From Chitinophaga eiseniae (GTDB taxonomy: Bacteria > Bacteroidota > Bacteroidia > Chitinophagales > Chitinophagaceae), in assembly GCF_900167135.1 (NCBI RefSeq), contig NZ_FUWZ01000001.1, positions 310,001 through 374,000 on the forward strand: a stretch of DNA of 64,000 nucleotides, given 5' to 3'. The notes under the pieces are model-generated. The model searched no databases, was not told the origin of the DNA, and saw only the letters and a program-made list of their open reading frames with translations. Numbering within the stretch: position 1 is the stretch's first letter; the number at the start of each line of letters is the position of its first letter. The position numbers were made by a program, and so were the translations under genes. Positions 1-6,422 of this stretch are shown here, piece after piece.

Positions 1-1031
1 ACAAACAGAACCCGATCGACTTCATCGAAGCTGGTGACATCGGAGCTGCTGTAGGCTTTAAAGATATCAAAACAGGTGACACCCTGTGCGATGAAAACAA
101 CCCGATCATCCTGGAATCTATGACATTCCCTGAGCCGGTTATCCACATCGCTATCGAACCTAAAACACAGGCCGACGTTGATAAAATGGGTATGGCTATC
201 GCTAAACTGGTAGAAGAAGATCCTACCCTGAAAGCGAGAACTGACGAAGAAACCGGCCAAACCGTACTGAGCGGTATGGGCGAGCTTCACCTCGAAATCA
301 TCGTTGACCGTATGAAACGCGAGTTCAAGGTGGAAGTTAACCAGGGCGCGCCTCAGGTTGCTTACAAAGAAGCCCTGACCGCTAAAATCGAACACCGCGA
401 AGTGTTCAAAAAACAAACTGGTGGTCGTGGTAAATTCGCCGACATCCAGGTGGAAATCTCCCCTGCTGATGCTGAATGGCTGAAAGAAAACGACGGCAAA
501 TCCTTCCAGTTCGTGAACGATATCTTCGGTGGTGCGATCCCGAAAGAGTTCATCCCGGCTGTTCAGAAAGGTTTTGAACAATCCATGAACCAGGGTGTAC
601 TGGCCAACTTCCCGCTGGTAAACCTGAAAGTACGCCTGTTCGACGGTTCCTTCCACGCAGTGGACTCCGACGCTATGTCCTTCGAACTCTGCGCCAAACA
701 AGCCTTCCGTGAAGCTGCCCGCAAAGCTAAACCAGTACTGCTGGAGCCAATCATGAAAGTAGAAGTGCAAACGCCTGACCAGTACATGGGTGACGTTACC
801 GGTGACCTCAACCGTCGTCGCGGTATGCTGGAAGGTATGGACTCCAGAAATGGTGTACAGGTGATCAAAGCCAAAGTACCTTTGAGCGAAATGTTCGGTT
901 ACGTAACCCAACTGCGCTCTCTGTCTTCCGGCCGCGCCAGCTCCATCATGGAATTCTCTCACTACTCCCCGGCTCCGAACAACGTGGCTGAAGAAGTAGT
1001 AGCGAAAGTAAAAGGTAAAGTAAACGCCTAA
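1..1031 (+). CDS. fusA: Elongation factor G, 3' part
   Basis: This is the C-terminal half of the ribosomal translocase EF-G, a GTPase that moves tRNA and mRNA after peptide bond formation. The window opens inside the gene: the frame is open from base 3 and about 342 residues are visible, covering the end of domain II through domains III-V. Visible signatures are [19 protein letters not shown] near the left edge, [19 protein letters not shown] (domain III) and [15 protein letters not shown] (domain IV). The GTP-binding domain lies outside the window. A strong terminator follows the stop codon, so transcription of the upstream str genes probably ends here and does not run into rpsJ, which is 6.2 kb away. 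Confidence 0.97.
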   Translation, partial: KQNPIDFIEAGDIGAAVGFKDIKTGDTLCDENNPIILESMTFPEPVIHIAIEPKTQADVDKMGMAIAKLVEEDPTLKARTDEETGQTVLSGMGELHLEIIVDRMKREFKVEVNQGAPQVAYKEALTAKIEHREVFKKQTGGRGKFADIQVEISPADAEWLKENDGKSFQFVNDIFGGAIPKEFIPAVQKGFEQSMNQGVLANFPLVNLKVRLFDGSFHAVDSDAMSFELCAKQAFREAARKAKPVLLEPIMKVEVQTPDQYMGDVTGDLNRRRGMLEGMDSRNGVQVIKAKVPLSEMFGYVTQLRSLSSGRASSIMEFSHYSPAPNNVAEEVVAKVKGKVNA

Positions 1032-1052
1032 TTACATCTCTTTCCATAGAAA

Positions 1053-1087
1053 AAGGTTGTCCTGCGAAAGCGGGACAACCTTTTTTG
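1053..1087 (+). terminator. Rho-independent terminator of fusA
   Basis: A 13-bp GC-rich stem with a GAAA tetraloop is followed by six T residues, 22 nt after the fusA stop codon. It closes the fusA transcription unit. Confidence 0.93.
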
Positions 1088-1160
1088 CTTACATGAACAT
1101 GCTATTGCCAGGTGACAGCTTTTCGGTAAATTCGGGGACACTATAACCTGCAACTGAACG

Positions 1161-1206
1161 TACTTTTGCCAAATGCCAGGGTCCTGCTCGTCAGGACCTT
1201 TTTTTT
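1161..1206 (+). promoter_or_regulatory. Promoter-like -7 box followed at once by a terminator hairpin
   Basis: TACTTTTGC at 1161-1169 matches the Bacteroidota -7 element. About 11 nt further lies a 7-bp hairpin (GGTCCTG 1180-1186 with CAGGACC 1192-1198) and a run of eight T. A transcript started here would be only about 30 nt long unless it escapes the terminator. This may be a leader attenuator for the glycosyltransferase gene or a second barrier after fusA. No clear -33 TTG is present, so the promoter part is weak. Confidence 0.45.
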
Positions 1207-1315
1207 TGTTTTCTTATGACGGCAGTAGGGGGTGGGCCGGCTTTTCCCGTCTTAGTATATGAAAATGCAATCTAACTGAGCCTGTATTTTTTACTGATAG
1301 CCGACTGACCACAAT

Positions 1316-2101
1316 ATGTACTTAGAATTAACACAAGCACCACCTACAACTGTTAGATATGAAACAGGAGAAGAGGTCATACTGGCTCCTGGCCTCGATG
1401 TGATTCTGCCCTGCTGGAACCCGTCGGGCCCCTGGGTGGAATCGCTCATCAGGCACTATCATGAAGTCATCCGCCTTATGGGAGATGTCCCCGTACAACT
1501 CATCCTCGTGAATGATGGCTCACTCCGTAATTTCACCGATCAGCATGTCTCCTGGCTGGAAGCAGCCATTCCCGGTATTATCATCGTCAACTACAAGGAA
1601 AACAAAGGCAAAGGCCACGCGGTCCGCGAAGGCGTGAAAAACTCCCGCTATGCCTACCAGGTATATACAGACCTCGATTTCCCCTTTGGCGTGGACGCTG
1701 TGAAAAAGGCCTACGACCAGCTGCAGCACGGCATAGATGTAGTGGCCGGCGAAAGAGGCGCCGCCTATCTGAAAGAACTACCCCGCAAAAGAAGGATCAT
1801 CACCCGCATCAGCCGCCTGCTCAATAAGGTAGTGCTCCGCCTCAAGGTAAGAGACGCCCAGGCCGGTCTGAAAGGATTCAACGCCCACGGAAGGTCTGTA
1901 CTGCTCAATACCACCATCGACGGTTTTTTATACGATAGCGAGTTTCTGTATAAAGCCGGTAAAAATCCACGCCTCAAAATTGGCGCAGTAGACGTATATT
2001 GCCGCCCCGGAATCAGCTTCAGCGCCTTTAAAATCAAACTGCTGCTGAAAGAACTCAGGAACTATTGCCGGATTATTACCAGTGCTAACGCAGCTAACTA
2101 A
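1316..2101 (+). CDS. Family 2 glycosyltransferase (dolichyl-phosphate glucosyltransferase-like)
   Basis: This inverting GT-A enzyme of 261 residues probably transfers a sugar from a nucleotide donor to a polyprenyl phosphate or a glycan. Visible GT2 features are LILVNDGS (residues 62-69), the donor-site segment KGKGHAVREG (97-106), the metal-binding DLD (119-121) followed by FPFG, and AGLKGF (183-188). The AGLKGF and KGKGHAVREG signatures resemble the dolichyl-phosphate beta-glucosyltransferase subgroup. There is no transmembrane tail. The deacetylase gene starts 2 nt after its stop, so the two are very likely co-transcribed and act on the same cell-envelope glycan or glycolipid. The acceptor cannot be read from the sequence. 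Confidence 0.85.
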   Translation: MYLELTQAPPTTVRYETGEEVILAPGLDVILPCWNPSGPWVESLIRHYHEVIRLMGDVPVQLILVNDGSLRNFTDQHVSWLEAAIPGIIIVNYKENKGKGHAVREGVKNSRYAYQVYTDLDFPFGVDAVKKAYDQLQHGIDVVAGERGAAYLKELPRKRRIITRISRLLNKVVLRLKVRDAQAGLKGFNAHGRSVLLNTTIDGFLYDSEFLYKAGKNPRLKIGAVDVYCRPGISFSAFKIKLLLKELRNYCRIITSANAAN

Positions 2102-2103
2102 TT

Positions 2104-2868
2104 ATGAACCAGGAGAAAAGGATACTGCTCAGTGTAGACGTGGAAGAATTTGATATCCCCGAAGAATTTGGCCGGCAGGTGCCCCTGCAGGAAAAACTGG
2201 AAATATCCAGGAAAGGCCTGCAAACCACCCTCGACCTCTTTGATCAGTACAACATACGAGCTACCTTCTTCATTACCGCCTACTGGGCACAGCATTACCC
2301 CGAACTGATCCGGCAGGTGGCCGCCAAACATGAAATAGCCTCCCACGCTTATTACCACAGCTCTTTTTCCGATGCAGACCTGGAAGGGTCACGCCTGGCG
2401 CTGCAGGAAATCAGCGGGCAACAGGTACGCGGTTTCCGTATGCCCCGCCTCCGTAAAGTGAATATGAAGGCGCTCAAAGATGCCGGTTACCTCTACGATG
2501 CCTCCCTGAACCCCACCTGGCTGCCCGGTCGCTACAACAACCGGCACCTGCCACGTACGATGTTCAGAGATAATAACATGTGGATCATCCCCTCCTCTGT
2601 ATCCCCCCTCATCCGGTATCCCGTTTTCTGGTTGAGCGTGAAAAATGCACCACTGTGGGTAACCCGCCATTTCTGTAAAACAATTCTCCGGAAAGATCAT
2701 TATCTCTCTTTTTATTTCCATCCCTGGGAATTGGCGGATATCCGTGGATATGCCCTGCCTTCCTACATCAGCCGCGTTTCCGGCCCCAGAATGGAGCAGA
2801 AAATGGACGGTTTTCTACGCTTCCTGCAACAGCAGGGCCGCTTCTGCGCACATATCGATATGCTCTGA
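2104..2868 (+). CDS. Polysaccharide deacetylase (NodB-like, CE4 family)
   Basis: This 254-residue protein has the NodB fold and probably removes an N-acetyl group from an amino sugar in a metal-dependent way. The catalytic-site segment VDVEEFD (11-17) carries the acidic base, ATFFIT (53-58) is the following beta strand, SHAYYHSSF (80-88) supplies the two metal-binding histidines (H81, H85), RGFRMPR (109-115) is motif 3, and FYFHPWEL near residue 208 is the late His motif. There is no signal peptide, so it probably acts in the cytoplasm or at the inner membrane face. It follows the glycosyltransferase by 2 nt. A two-step synthesis (add GlcNAc-type sugar, then deacetylate) is an inference from this pairing. 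Confidence 0.85.
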   Translation: MNQEKRILLSVDVEEFDIPEEFGRQVPLQEKLEISRKGLQTTLDLFDQYNIRATFFITAYWAQHYPELIRQVAAKHEIASHAYYHSSFSDADLEGSRLALQEISGQQVRGFRMPRLRKVNMKALKDAGYLYDASLNPTWLPGRYNNRHLPRTMFRDNNMWIIPSSVSPLIRYPVFWLSVKNAPLWVTRHFCKTILRKDHYLSFYFHPWELADIRGYALPSYISRVSGPRMEQKMDGFLRFLQQQGRFCAHIDML

Positions 2869-3384
2869 TGTTCCGGCCCTCACGACGATGGCCGCGGACG
2901 CCTGCATCGCCATGCCGGCATTCACCGGAAGAGCACCAGCATCCGGTCAGGCTTCCCAACTACTTATGATCACCTGTTAATCATCTCACAAACAAAAAAA
3001 AGCACAAGTGGGAAAAGATTTTTATGCAACAACATGTCATGTGTAATTGTTATATCCCTTAAGTATAACCAGAAGATAGATCGTTACAAGCTGTGCAATG
3101 TGAAAAAAAAGTTATATTTTTTTTAACAAGATGAATACTTATATGATTCATTTTCAGTACTTTTGTTTCAAGTTCAGATTTAATCGAAGATGTGCTTTTG
3201 ATTGTTTGTGATTGTTTGATGCTTTTTTGTTTAAGCAACCCATTATCCCCTGCCGCTAATTTTTTCAGTTCATTATTCAATAGCACCTGCTATAGCTGCA
3301 AACCTCAAATACTGATTTGCTGTTTTGCGCGATCGGCATATTTATTCATTCAGCATGTTAAATGTTAAAACTAAAATGCACACT
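2869..3384. other. Gene-free stretch with a candidate promoter
   Basis: About 515 bases without a convincing gene; the short frames here have no family signature. The right half is AT-rich. TACTTTTG at 3158-3165 fits a -7 box but lies about 220 nt before the next start codon, which would make a long leader for the outer-membrane protein gene. No strong hairpin or repeat was seen. Confidence 0.4.
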
Positions 3385-4002
3385 ATGAAAAAAATTCGTC
3401 TCCTAACCCTTGTTGCAGTGAGCGTACTGATGGGATCGACCGTTAAAGCACAGATCCAGAAAGGTAATATTATGGTGGGGGCCAGCCTTACCAACCTCAA
3501 TGTAACTTTCCAAAAAGAAAGCACTGCCTTCGGTGCAAACATAACTCCCAAAATCGGGTGGTTTATCAAAGATGGTCTGGCTATCGGTGGTTACGTTAAT
3601 TTTGGCGCCAATACTACCAAAAATAAAACAACAGATATCAGGGCTTCGAATACGAATTACGGTGTCGGTGCTTTTGCCCGTTATTTTGTAGAGGATAAAA
3701 ACGTCCGGAAACTGGAGTTCTCCAAAAGAGTGAGGTTCTTCGCAGAAGCCAACGCAGGATTTGCGGGACAAAATCCGGCCAGCGGCGCTTCTACCAATGG
3801 TTTTAATGTTGGTATCGGACCTGGTATTTCTTATTTCATCACACCAAACGTTGGCCTGGAAGGTTTATTGAAATATGATCTGACTGTAGGAGGAGGAAAT
3901 TCCACAACAGCTAACAACCTCAGTCTGGGCATAGGTTTCCAGATCTATCTGCCGTCTGCTAAAGCAAAAGCTATCTACAGAGAGGAAAGAGGCGGAAAAT
4001 AA
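3385..4002 (+). CDS. Outer-membrane beta-barrel protein (porin-like)
   Basis: This is a secreted small beta-barrel protein of 205 residues. The chosen ATG at 3385 gives a clean signal peptide (MKKIRLLTLVAVSVLMG, cleavage after TVKA before QIQ); the longer frame would put 20 irrelevant residues in front. The mature part alternates hydrophobic and polar residues with many aromatic and Gly residues, as in the OmpW/PorT-like beta-barrel families (for example NYGVGAFARYF and GIGPGISYFITPNVGLEG). An 8-stranded barrel is likely. Its role is unknown. It stands alone between a long upstream region and a strong terminator. Confidence 0.75.
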   Translation: MKKIRLLTLVAVSVLMGSTVKAQIQKGNIMVGASLTNLNVTFQKESTAFGANITPKIGWFIKDGLAIGGYVNFGANTTKNKTTDIRASNTNYGVGAFARYFVEDKNVRKLEFSKRVRFFAEANAGFAGQNPASGASTNGFNVGIGPGISYFITPNVGLEGLLKYDLTVGGGNSTTANNLSLGIGFQIYLPSAKAKAIYREERGGK

Positions 4003-4024
4003 TACACTGGCAAGTGAAAAAAAT

Positions 4025-4065
4025 GGTCCCGGTAGTCATCTTTCATGACGGCCGGGCCCTTTTTG
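4025..4065 (+). terminator. Terminator of the beta-barrel gene
   Basis: GGTCCCGG (4025-4032) pairs with CCGGGCCC (4052-4059) with one mismatch. An inner GTCAT/ATGAC stem and five T residues complete an intrinsic terminator 22 nt after the stop codon. Confidence 0.9.
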
Positions 4066-4123
4066 TTTTAATAAGGATTCCTTATATATTATAATAATAG
4101 CAGAAAAGGAGTGATCTGCGTCA

Positions 4124-4156
4124 TTGGTTGGAAGCAGAAGAACCAATTACATTTGC
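4124..4156 (+). promoter_or_regulatory. Promoter of small-peptide locus 1
   Basis: TACATTTGC at 4148-4156 is a close match to the Bacteroidota -7 box, with TTG at 4124-4126 and a 21-nt spacer. The box ends 22 nt before the leader motif. The same spacing recurs at loci 2, 3 and 6. Confidence 0.65.
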
Positions 4157-4178
4157 AGCATGATCTGCTAATACAGGT

Positions 4179-4214
4179 CATTTGGGATTGCTGAAAACCA
4201 ATGAAAGAGTAGGC
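4179..4214 (+). ncRNA. Leader motif copy 1 (putative H-type pseudoknot)
   Basis: This is the first of six copies of a ~35-nt conserved element. Helix 1 is CATT(T)GG with CCAATG, with one bulged T. Helix 2 pairs GCT of the loop (4190-4192) with GGC (4212-4214), including one G-U pair. The A-rich link AAAGAGTA joins the helices. The element ends 20 nt before the ATG of small ORF 1. Confidence 0.6.
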
Positions 4215-4234
4215 ATTATCTTAAATCCTCTGTT

Positions 4235-4378
4235 ATGATACTGTATCAATTACTGGCACTGCTGCGCAGACTTTTATGCGGATGTAACAACAACGATGAT
4301 GATCACGGCGGTCACGGCGGTCATGGTGGACATGGCGGTCACGGTGGTCATGGTGGTGGTTGCGGACGTCGCAATTAA
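4235..4378 (+). CDS. Small peptide 1: amphipathic helix with a His-Gly tail
   Basis: This 47-residue ORF starts 20 nt after leader motif 1. The N-terminus MILYQLLALLRRLLCGC is a Leu-rich helix with an Arg-Arg face. It is followed by NNNDDD, a run of six HGG triplets (residues 24-42), and a CGRRN end. The His-Gly repeat plus three Cys suggests metal binding, which is an inference. Support for translation is the fixed spacing from the leader, the ATG, and the shared LLxxLRRLLCG core with small peptide 2. It does not resemble a family I can name. Copper/nickel-binding peptide, toxin or secreted peptide are all possible. Confidence 0.6.
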   Translation: MILYQLLALLRRLLCGCNNNDDDHGGHGGHGGHGGHGGHGGGCGRRN

Positions 4379-4603
4379 GCTCCCCCCGAAACTATTGCTC
4401 TTAAAACCCCATAGCCTGTTTGCTACCCCAGACCGCACGAGCAATGAGCCTACCGAAAACCATGTAAAAGCGTAGCTGAGATCAAAACCTTTTTTCTCAT
4501 GGTCTTCGATATACTCCCTACCTATTAACAGGTTATTTGTGTTGCTGATGTCCGCACTGGGCGGCATTCGGCCGGAGAGCATGTATGTGTTTGTTACCCG
4601 TAG
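4379..4603 (+). repeat. Long conserved 3' segment, copy A
   Basis: The ~225 nt between small ORF 1 and its terminator are largely repeated after small ORF 2 (4943-5170). Matching blocks include ATGTAAAAGCGTAGCTGAGA, TCGATATACTC, CCGCACTGGGCGGC and TTTGTTACCCG. ACCATG near 4459 can pair with CATGGT near 4499. The segment has no convincing coding frame. It is probably a long structured 3' untranslated region, or the body of a non-coding RNA of which the small ORF is only one part. Confidence 0.5.
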
Positions 4604-4629
4604 AGCCATGACTTACGTCATGGCTTTTT
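4604..4629 (+). terminator. Terminator of small-peptide locus 1
   Basis: AGCCATGAC and GTCATGGCT form a perfect 9-bp stem around TTAC, followed by T residues. The same hairpin closes locus 2. Confidence 0.88.
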
Positions 4630-4707
4630 GTTGCACTTTTACGAACAGTATGTATATATTTTCAAGAACGCCTTGCGAACAAATAATAAGGGTGACCTGC
4701 ATCAGGA

Positions 4708-4735
4708 TTGTATTTGAGAGAAGCGATTACATTTG
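4708..4735 (+). promoter_or_regulatory. Promoter of small-peptide locus 2
   Basis: TACATTTG at 4728-4735 is the -7 box and TTG at 4708-4710 a possible -33 element with a short 17-nt spacer. The box ends 21 nt before leader motif 2. Confidence 0.55.
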
Positions 4736-4756
4736 TGATATGCCGGTTAACACCGG

Positions 4757-4792
4757 TTATTGGGATTGCCGAAAACCAATAAAAGAGTAGGC
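4757..4792 (+). ncRNA. Leader motif copy 2 (putative H-type pseudoknot)
   Basis: Helix 1 is the best of the set: TTATTGG with CCAATAA, 7 bp, enclosing GATTGCCGAAAA. Helix 2 pairs GCC of the loop with GGC at 4790-4792 across AAGAGTA. The ATG of small ORF 2 is 24 nt downstream. In this copy the motif is also an open frame fused to the small ORF, but copy 3 has an indel, which argues against a conserved leader peptide. Confidence 0.62.
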
Positions 4793-4816
4793 TTTAACCC
4801 CCTAAAACCATTTGTT

Positions 4817-4942
4817 ATGTTCCTCTGTGGATTGCTTGAATGGCTTCGTCGGCTGCTTTGCGGCGACGACAATAACGGTAATAATGGTGGCTGCCGCCGT
4901 CGTGACGATGATGACGATCGCTGCCATCGCCGTCGTTGCTAG
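4817..4942 (+). CDS. Small peptide 2: amphipathic helix with a Cys-Arg-Asp tail
   Basis: This 41-residue ORF lies 24 nt after leader motif 2. Its N-terminus MFLCGLLEWLRRLLCGDD repeats the LLxxLRRLLCG core of small peptide 1. The tail is Asn/Gly-rich, then CRRR, five Asp, RCHRRRC. Four Cys and one His in the tail could bind metal or form disulfides (inference). The different tails on the same helix in peptides 1 and 2 suggest the helix is the conserved functional part. A frame from TTG at 4760 through the leader is open too, but the ATG at 4817 fits the spacing in all copies. Confidence 0.58.
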   Translation: MFLCGLLEWLRRLLCGDDNNGNNGGCRRRDDDDDRCHRRRC

Positions 4943-5170
4943 ACGCCACCCCGTTATGAAATTTTGCTCTTGAAAACCCCGCGCCGGATTGCCCTCTCCC
5001 AGGCCATACGAACAATGAGAATGCCGGAACCATGTAAAAGCGTAGCTGAGATGAAAAGACTTTTTTCAATGGTACTCGATATACTCTTTATCCGAAAGGA
5101 TGATTTGCGTAGCTGATGCCCGCACTGGGCGGCGTTCGGCCAGAGAGCATGTCGCGTTTGTTACCCGCAG
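4943..5170 (+). repeat. Long conserved 3' segment, copy B
   Basis: This segment is the second copy of the region that follows small ORF 1, with the same order of conserved blocks and several scattered substitutions and small indels. It ends at an identical type of terminator. The conservation of non-coding blocks over about 225 nt suggests either recent duplication of the whole locus or RNA-level constraint. Confidence 0.5.
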
Positions 5171-5197
5171 AGCCATGACTAACGTCATGGCTTTTTT
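5171..5197 (+). terminator. Terminator of small-peptide locus 2
   Basis: AGCCATGAC and GTCATGGCT form a 9-bp stem around TAAC, followed by six T residues. Confidence 0.9.
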
Positions 5198-5224
5198 CGT
5201 ACTGGCACTGCGTTGAATAAAATG

Positions 5225-5286
5225 AACAGGGGCTGTTTAAATGAATTAACTGAACAGGCTGTTTTTACCGGGATGCGCTATTTTGC
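5225..5286 (+). promoter_or_regulatory. Promoter of small-peptide locus 3 with two AACAG/CTGTT dyads
   Basis: Two short palindromes, AACAGGGGCTGTT (5225-5237) and AACAGGCTGTT (5253-5263), precede a -7-like box TATTTTGC (5279-5286). The box ends 22 nt before leader motif 3. The paired dyads look like an operator for a dimeric repressor or activator, which is an inference. Confidence 0.4.
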
Positions 5287-5308
5287 AGTGTGGCCGGTAG
5301 GTGCCGGT

Positions 5309-5344
5309 CATTGGGTATCGCTGAAAACCAATAAAAGAGTAAGC
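5309..5344 (+). ncRNA. Leader motif copy 3 (putative H-type pseudoknot)
   Basis: ATTGG and CCAAT form helix 1. The loop has one inserted base (GTATCGCTGAAAA). Helix 2 pairs GCT with AGC (5342-5344), whereas most other copies have GCC with GGC. This is a compensatory change and the best single piece of evidence for helix 2. The insertion also breaks any conserved leader reading frame. Confidence 0.6.
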
Positions 5345-5366
5345 TCAGAGTCTTAATCGTTTTCCT

Positions 5367-5429
5367 ATGTTAAAAACAATGCTCGACGCCTTTCTGAAAT
5401 TCCTGCACACTGTAATAGGCGCCCTGTAA
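5367..5429 (+). CDS. Small peptide 3: 20-residue amphipathic peptide
   Basis: The ORF encodes MLKTMLDAFLKFLHTVIGAL and starts 22 nt after leader motif 3. Leu, Phe, Ile and Val fall on one helical face, and Lys, Asp, His and Thr on the other. It resembles membrane-active peptides such as phenol-soluble modulins, leaderless bacteriocins or type I toxin peptides in size and pattern, but no homology is claimed. It has its own promoter-like box and terminator. Confidence 0.52.
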   Translation: MLKTMLDAFLKFLHTVIGAL

Positions 5430-5510
5430 TCCACTGTGCAGCAACAGGACCTTTACAACGTCTGTATCCTGTGATTGCCGGAATGACATTTTTTTACTTG
5501 TATTTCGGAA

Positions 5511-5538
5511 AAGCCGCGAAGTTTTTCGCGGCTTTTTT
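5511..5538 (+). terminator. Terminator of small-peptide locus 3
   Basis: AAGCCGCGAA and TTCGCGGCTT form a 10-bp stem, followed by a T run. Confidence 0.92.
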
Positions 5539-5690
5539 ATGTATGCTATCAGAAGGAAATAGTTAGGAATCCGTTTTTTATTGATGATTTTTAGAAATAT
5601 GATATTATTTTTTTAAGTGTTTGATGTAGGCTGCAGCGCTTGTAAATGGCGTGTTCAGCGGATTGAACAAATGCTTGTTTTTAAACGGCA

Positions 5691-5739
5691 GAATGAACAA
5701 AATGAATGCATGTTATTGCGTGAATAGCCCTTACTTTTA
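5691..5739 (+). promoter_or_regulatory. Upstream region of small-peptide locus 4 with the AATGAACAAAATGA element
   Basis: AATGAACAAAATGA at 5692-5705 is followed by a TTATTGC block and a weak -7 box TACTTTTA (5732-5739), about 24 nt before leader motif 4. The same element occurs twice before locus 6 (6325-6338 and 6353-6366), also followed by a TATTGC or AATTGC block. It is a candidate shared regulatory site. Confidence 0.4.
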
Positions 5740-5763
5740 ATACGTTGGTCTGTCCGCAGCACC

Positions 5764-5798
5764 AATTGGGATTGCCGAAAACCATGAAAAGAGTAGGC
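5764..5798 (+). ncRNA. Leader motif copy 4 (putative H-type pseudoknot)
   Basis: The core GGGATTGCCGAAAACC and the GAGTAGGC end are intact. Helix 1 is shortened to TGG with CCA in this copy. Helix 2 is GCC with GGC. The ATG of small ORF 4 is 24 nt downstream. Confidence 0.55.
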
Positions 5799-5822
5799 TT
5801 TAACAGGTGTAATACCATTCTT

Positions 5823-5891
5823 ATGAACTTACTGAACCAATTGCTCGCAACTATCGTTGCTCTGCTGAACTCTCTGCTGGGTGGCCTGTAA
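5823..5891 (+). CDS. Small peptide 4: 22-residue Leu-rich peptide
   Basis: The peptide begins MNLLNQLLATIV and ends in NSLLGGL. It is identical in sequence to small peptide 5 and closely related to small peptide 6 (shared LLNQLLA). It would form an uncharged amphipathic or membrane-inserting helix with Asn and Gln on the polar face. Two codons differ silently between copies 4 and 5 (TTA/TTG and GCT/GCG), which supports selection on the protein. It starts 24 nt after the leader motif. Confidence 0.62.
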   Translation: MNLLNQLLATIVALLNSLLGGL

Positions 5892-5906
5892 TAAGGGACC
5901 GCTTCT

Positions 5907-5943
5907 AAGGGAACAGTCCTATCCTTAGCGTCTGATTTCCCTT
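5907..5943 (+). promoter_or_regulatory. AAGGGAA/TTTCCCTT hairpin after small ORF 4
   Basis: AAGGGAA (5907-5913) can pair with TTCCCTT (5937-5943) around a 23-nt loop. The same hairpin follows small ORF 5 (6099-6133). There is no T run after this copy, so loci 4 and 5 may be one transcript. Confidence 0.45.
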
Positions 5944-5958
5944 GTATGGCATTCAACT

Positions 5959-5993
5959 CATTGGGATCGCCGAAAACCAAAAAAAGAGTAGGC
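5959..5993 (+). ncRNA. Leader motif copy 5 (putative H-type pseudoknot)
   Basis: TTGG and CCAA form helix 1; GCC and GGC form helix 2. No -7 box is visible at the usual distance upstream, so this copy may lie inside the transcript of locus 4. Confidence 0.58.
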
Positions 5994-6015
5994 ATAACAT
6001 GTGAAAACCGTTTTT

Positions 6016-6084
6016 ATGAACTTGCTGAACCAATTGCTCGCAACTATCGTTGCGCTGCTGAACTCTCTGCTGGGTGGCCTGTAA
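6016..6084 (+). CDS. Small peptide 5: duplicate of small peptide 4
   Basis: The encoded 22-residue peptide (MNLLNQLLATIV... ending NSLLGGL) is identical to small peptide 4. The duplication covers the coding region and the AAGGGAA hairpin, while leader and spacer have diverged more. Silent differences only in the ORF suggest the peptide sequence itself matters. It starts 22 nt after leader motif 5 and is followed by a strong terminator. Confidence 0.62.
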   Translation: MNLLNQLLATIVALLNSLLGGL

Positions 6085-6146
6085 TAACCGGTACCCGTAA
6101 GGGAACAGTCCTATCCTTAGTTCGATTTCCCTTGCAACGCATTTAG

Positions 6147-6174
6147 CTCCGGGACCTGTTCCCGGAGTTTTTTT
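6147..6174 (+). terminator. Terminator of small-peptide loci 4-5
   Basis: CTCCGGGA (6147-6154) and TCCCGGAG (6160-6167) form an 8-bp stem with a 5-nt loop, followed by seven T residues. Confidence 0.92.
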
Positions 6175-6324
6175 ATTTATCCACGCAATATCCCGTCTTG
6201 TTACTCCACGAATTGAGATGTGAAATAGCCGGTTGCTGCATTGACCGATCGTAAGCCGCGATAAACCGTCATTACACATACGGATGAGCTGTGAAAAACA
6301 GCCGTTTCCCCTTATTGGTAAAGG

Positions 6325-6400
6325 AATGAACAAAATGACTGCTATTGCTTAAAATGAACAAAATGAGCTCATGCTAATTGCAGGAGAGCCTTTAAATTCG
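6325..6400 (+). promoter_or_regulatory. Upstream region of small-peptide locus 6 with two AATGAACAAAATGA elements
   Basis: Two direct copies of AATGAACAAAATGA (6325-6338 and 6353-6366) precede a weak -7 box TAAATTCG (6393-6400). The box ends 22 nt before leader motif 6, matching loci 1-3. The element also occurs before locus 4. Confidence 0.42.
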
Positions 6401-6422
6401 GCACCGGATGTTAACATTACCA

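Noticed and set aside
2744..2980. 78-codon plus-strand ORF over the end of the deacetylase gene
   Set aside because: It overlaps the clear deacetylase frame for half of its length and has a biased composition typical of out-of-frame translation.
4300..4365. The GGTCACGGC-type triplet repeats as a CRISPR or VNTR array
   Set aside because: The repeats are only nine bases, in frame with small ORF 1 and encode HGG triplets; there are no spacers.
4539..4790. 83-codon ORF between small-peptide loci 1 and 2
   Set aside because: It crosses the terminator of locus 1 and the promoter and leader of locus 2, and has no equivalent in the other units.
4760..4942. A conserved leader peptide (LGLPKTNKRVG) encoded by the repeated motif and fused to small ORF 2
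   Set aside because: The frame is open in copies 1 and 2, but copy 3 has a one-base insertion in the motif and copy 6 one in the linker, while helix pairing is kept. The conservation is at the nucleic-acid level.
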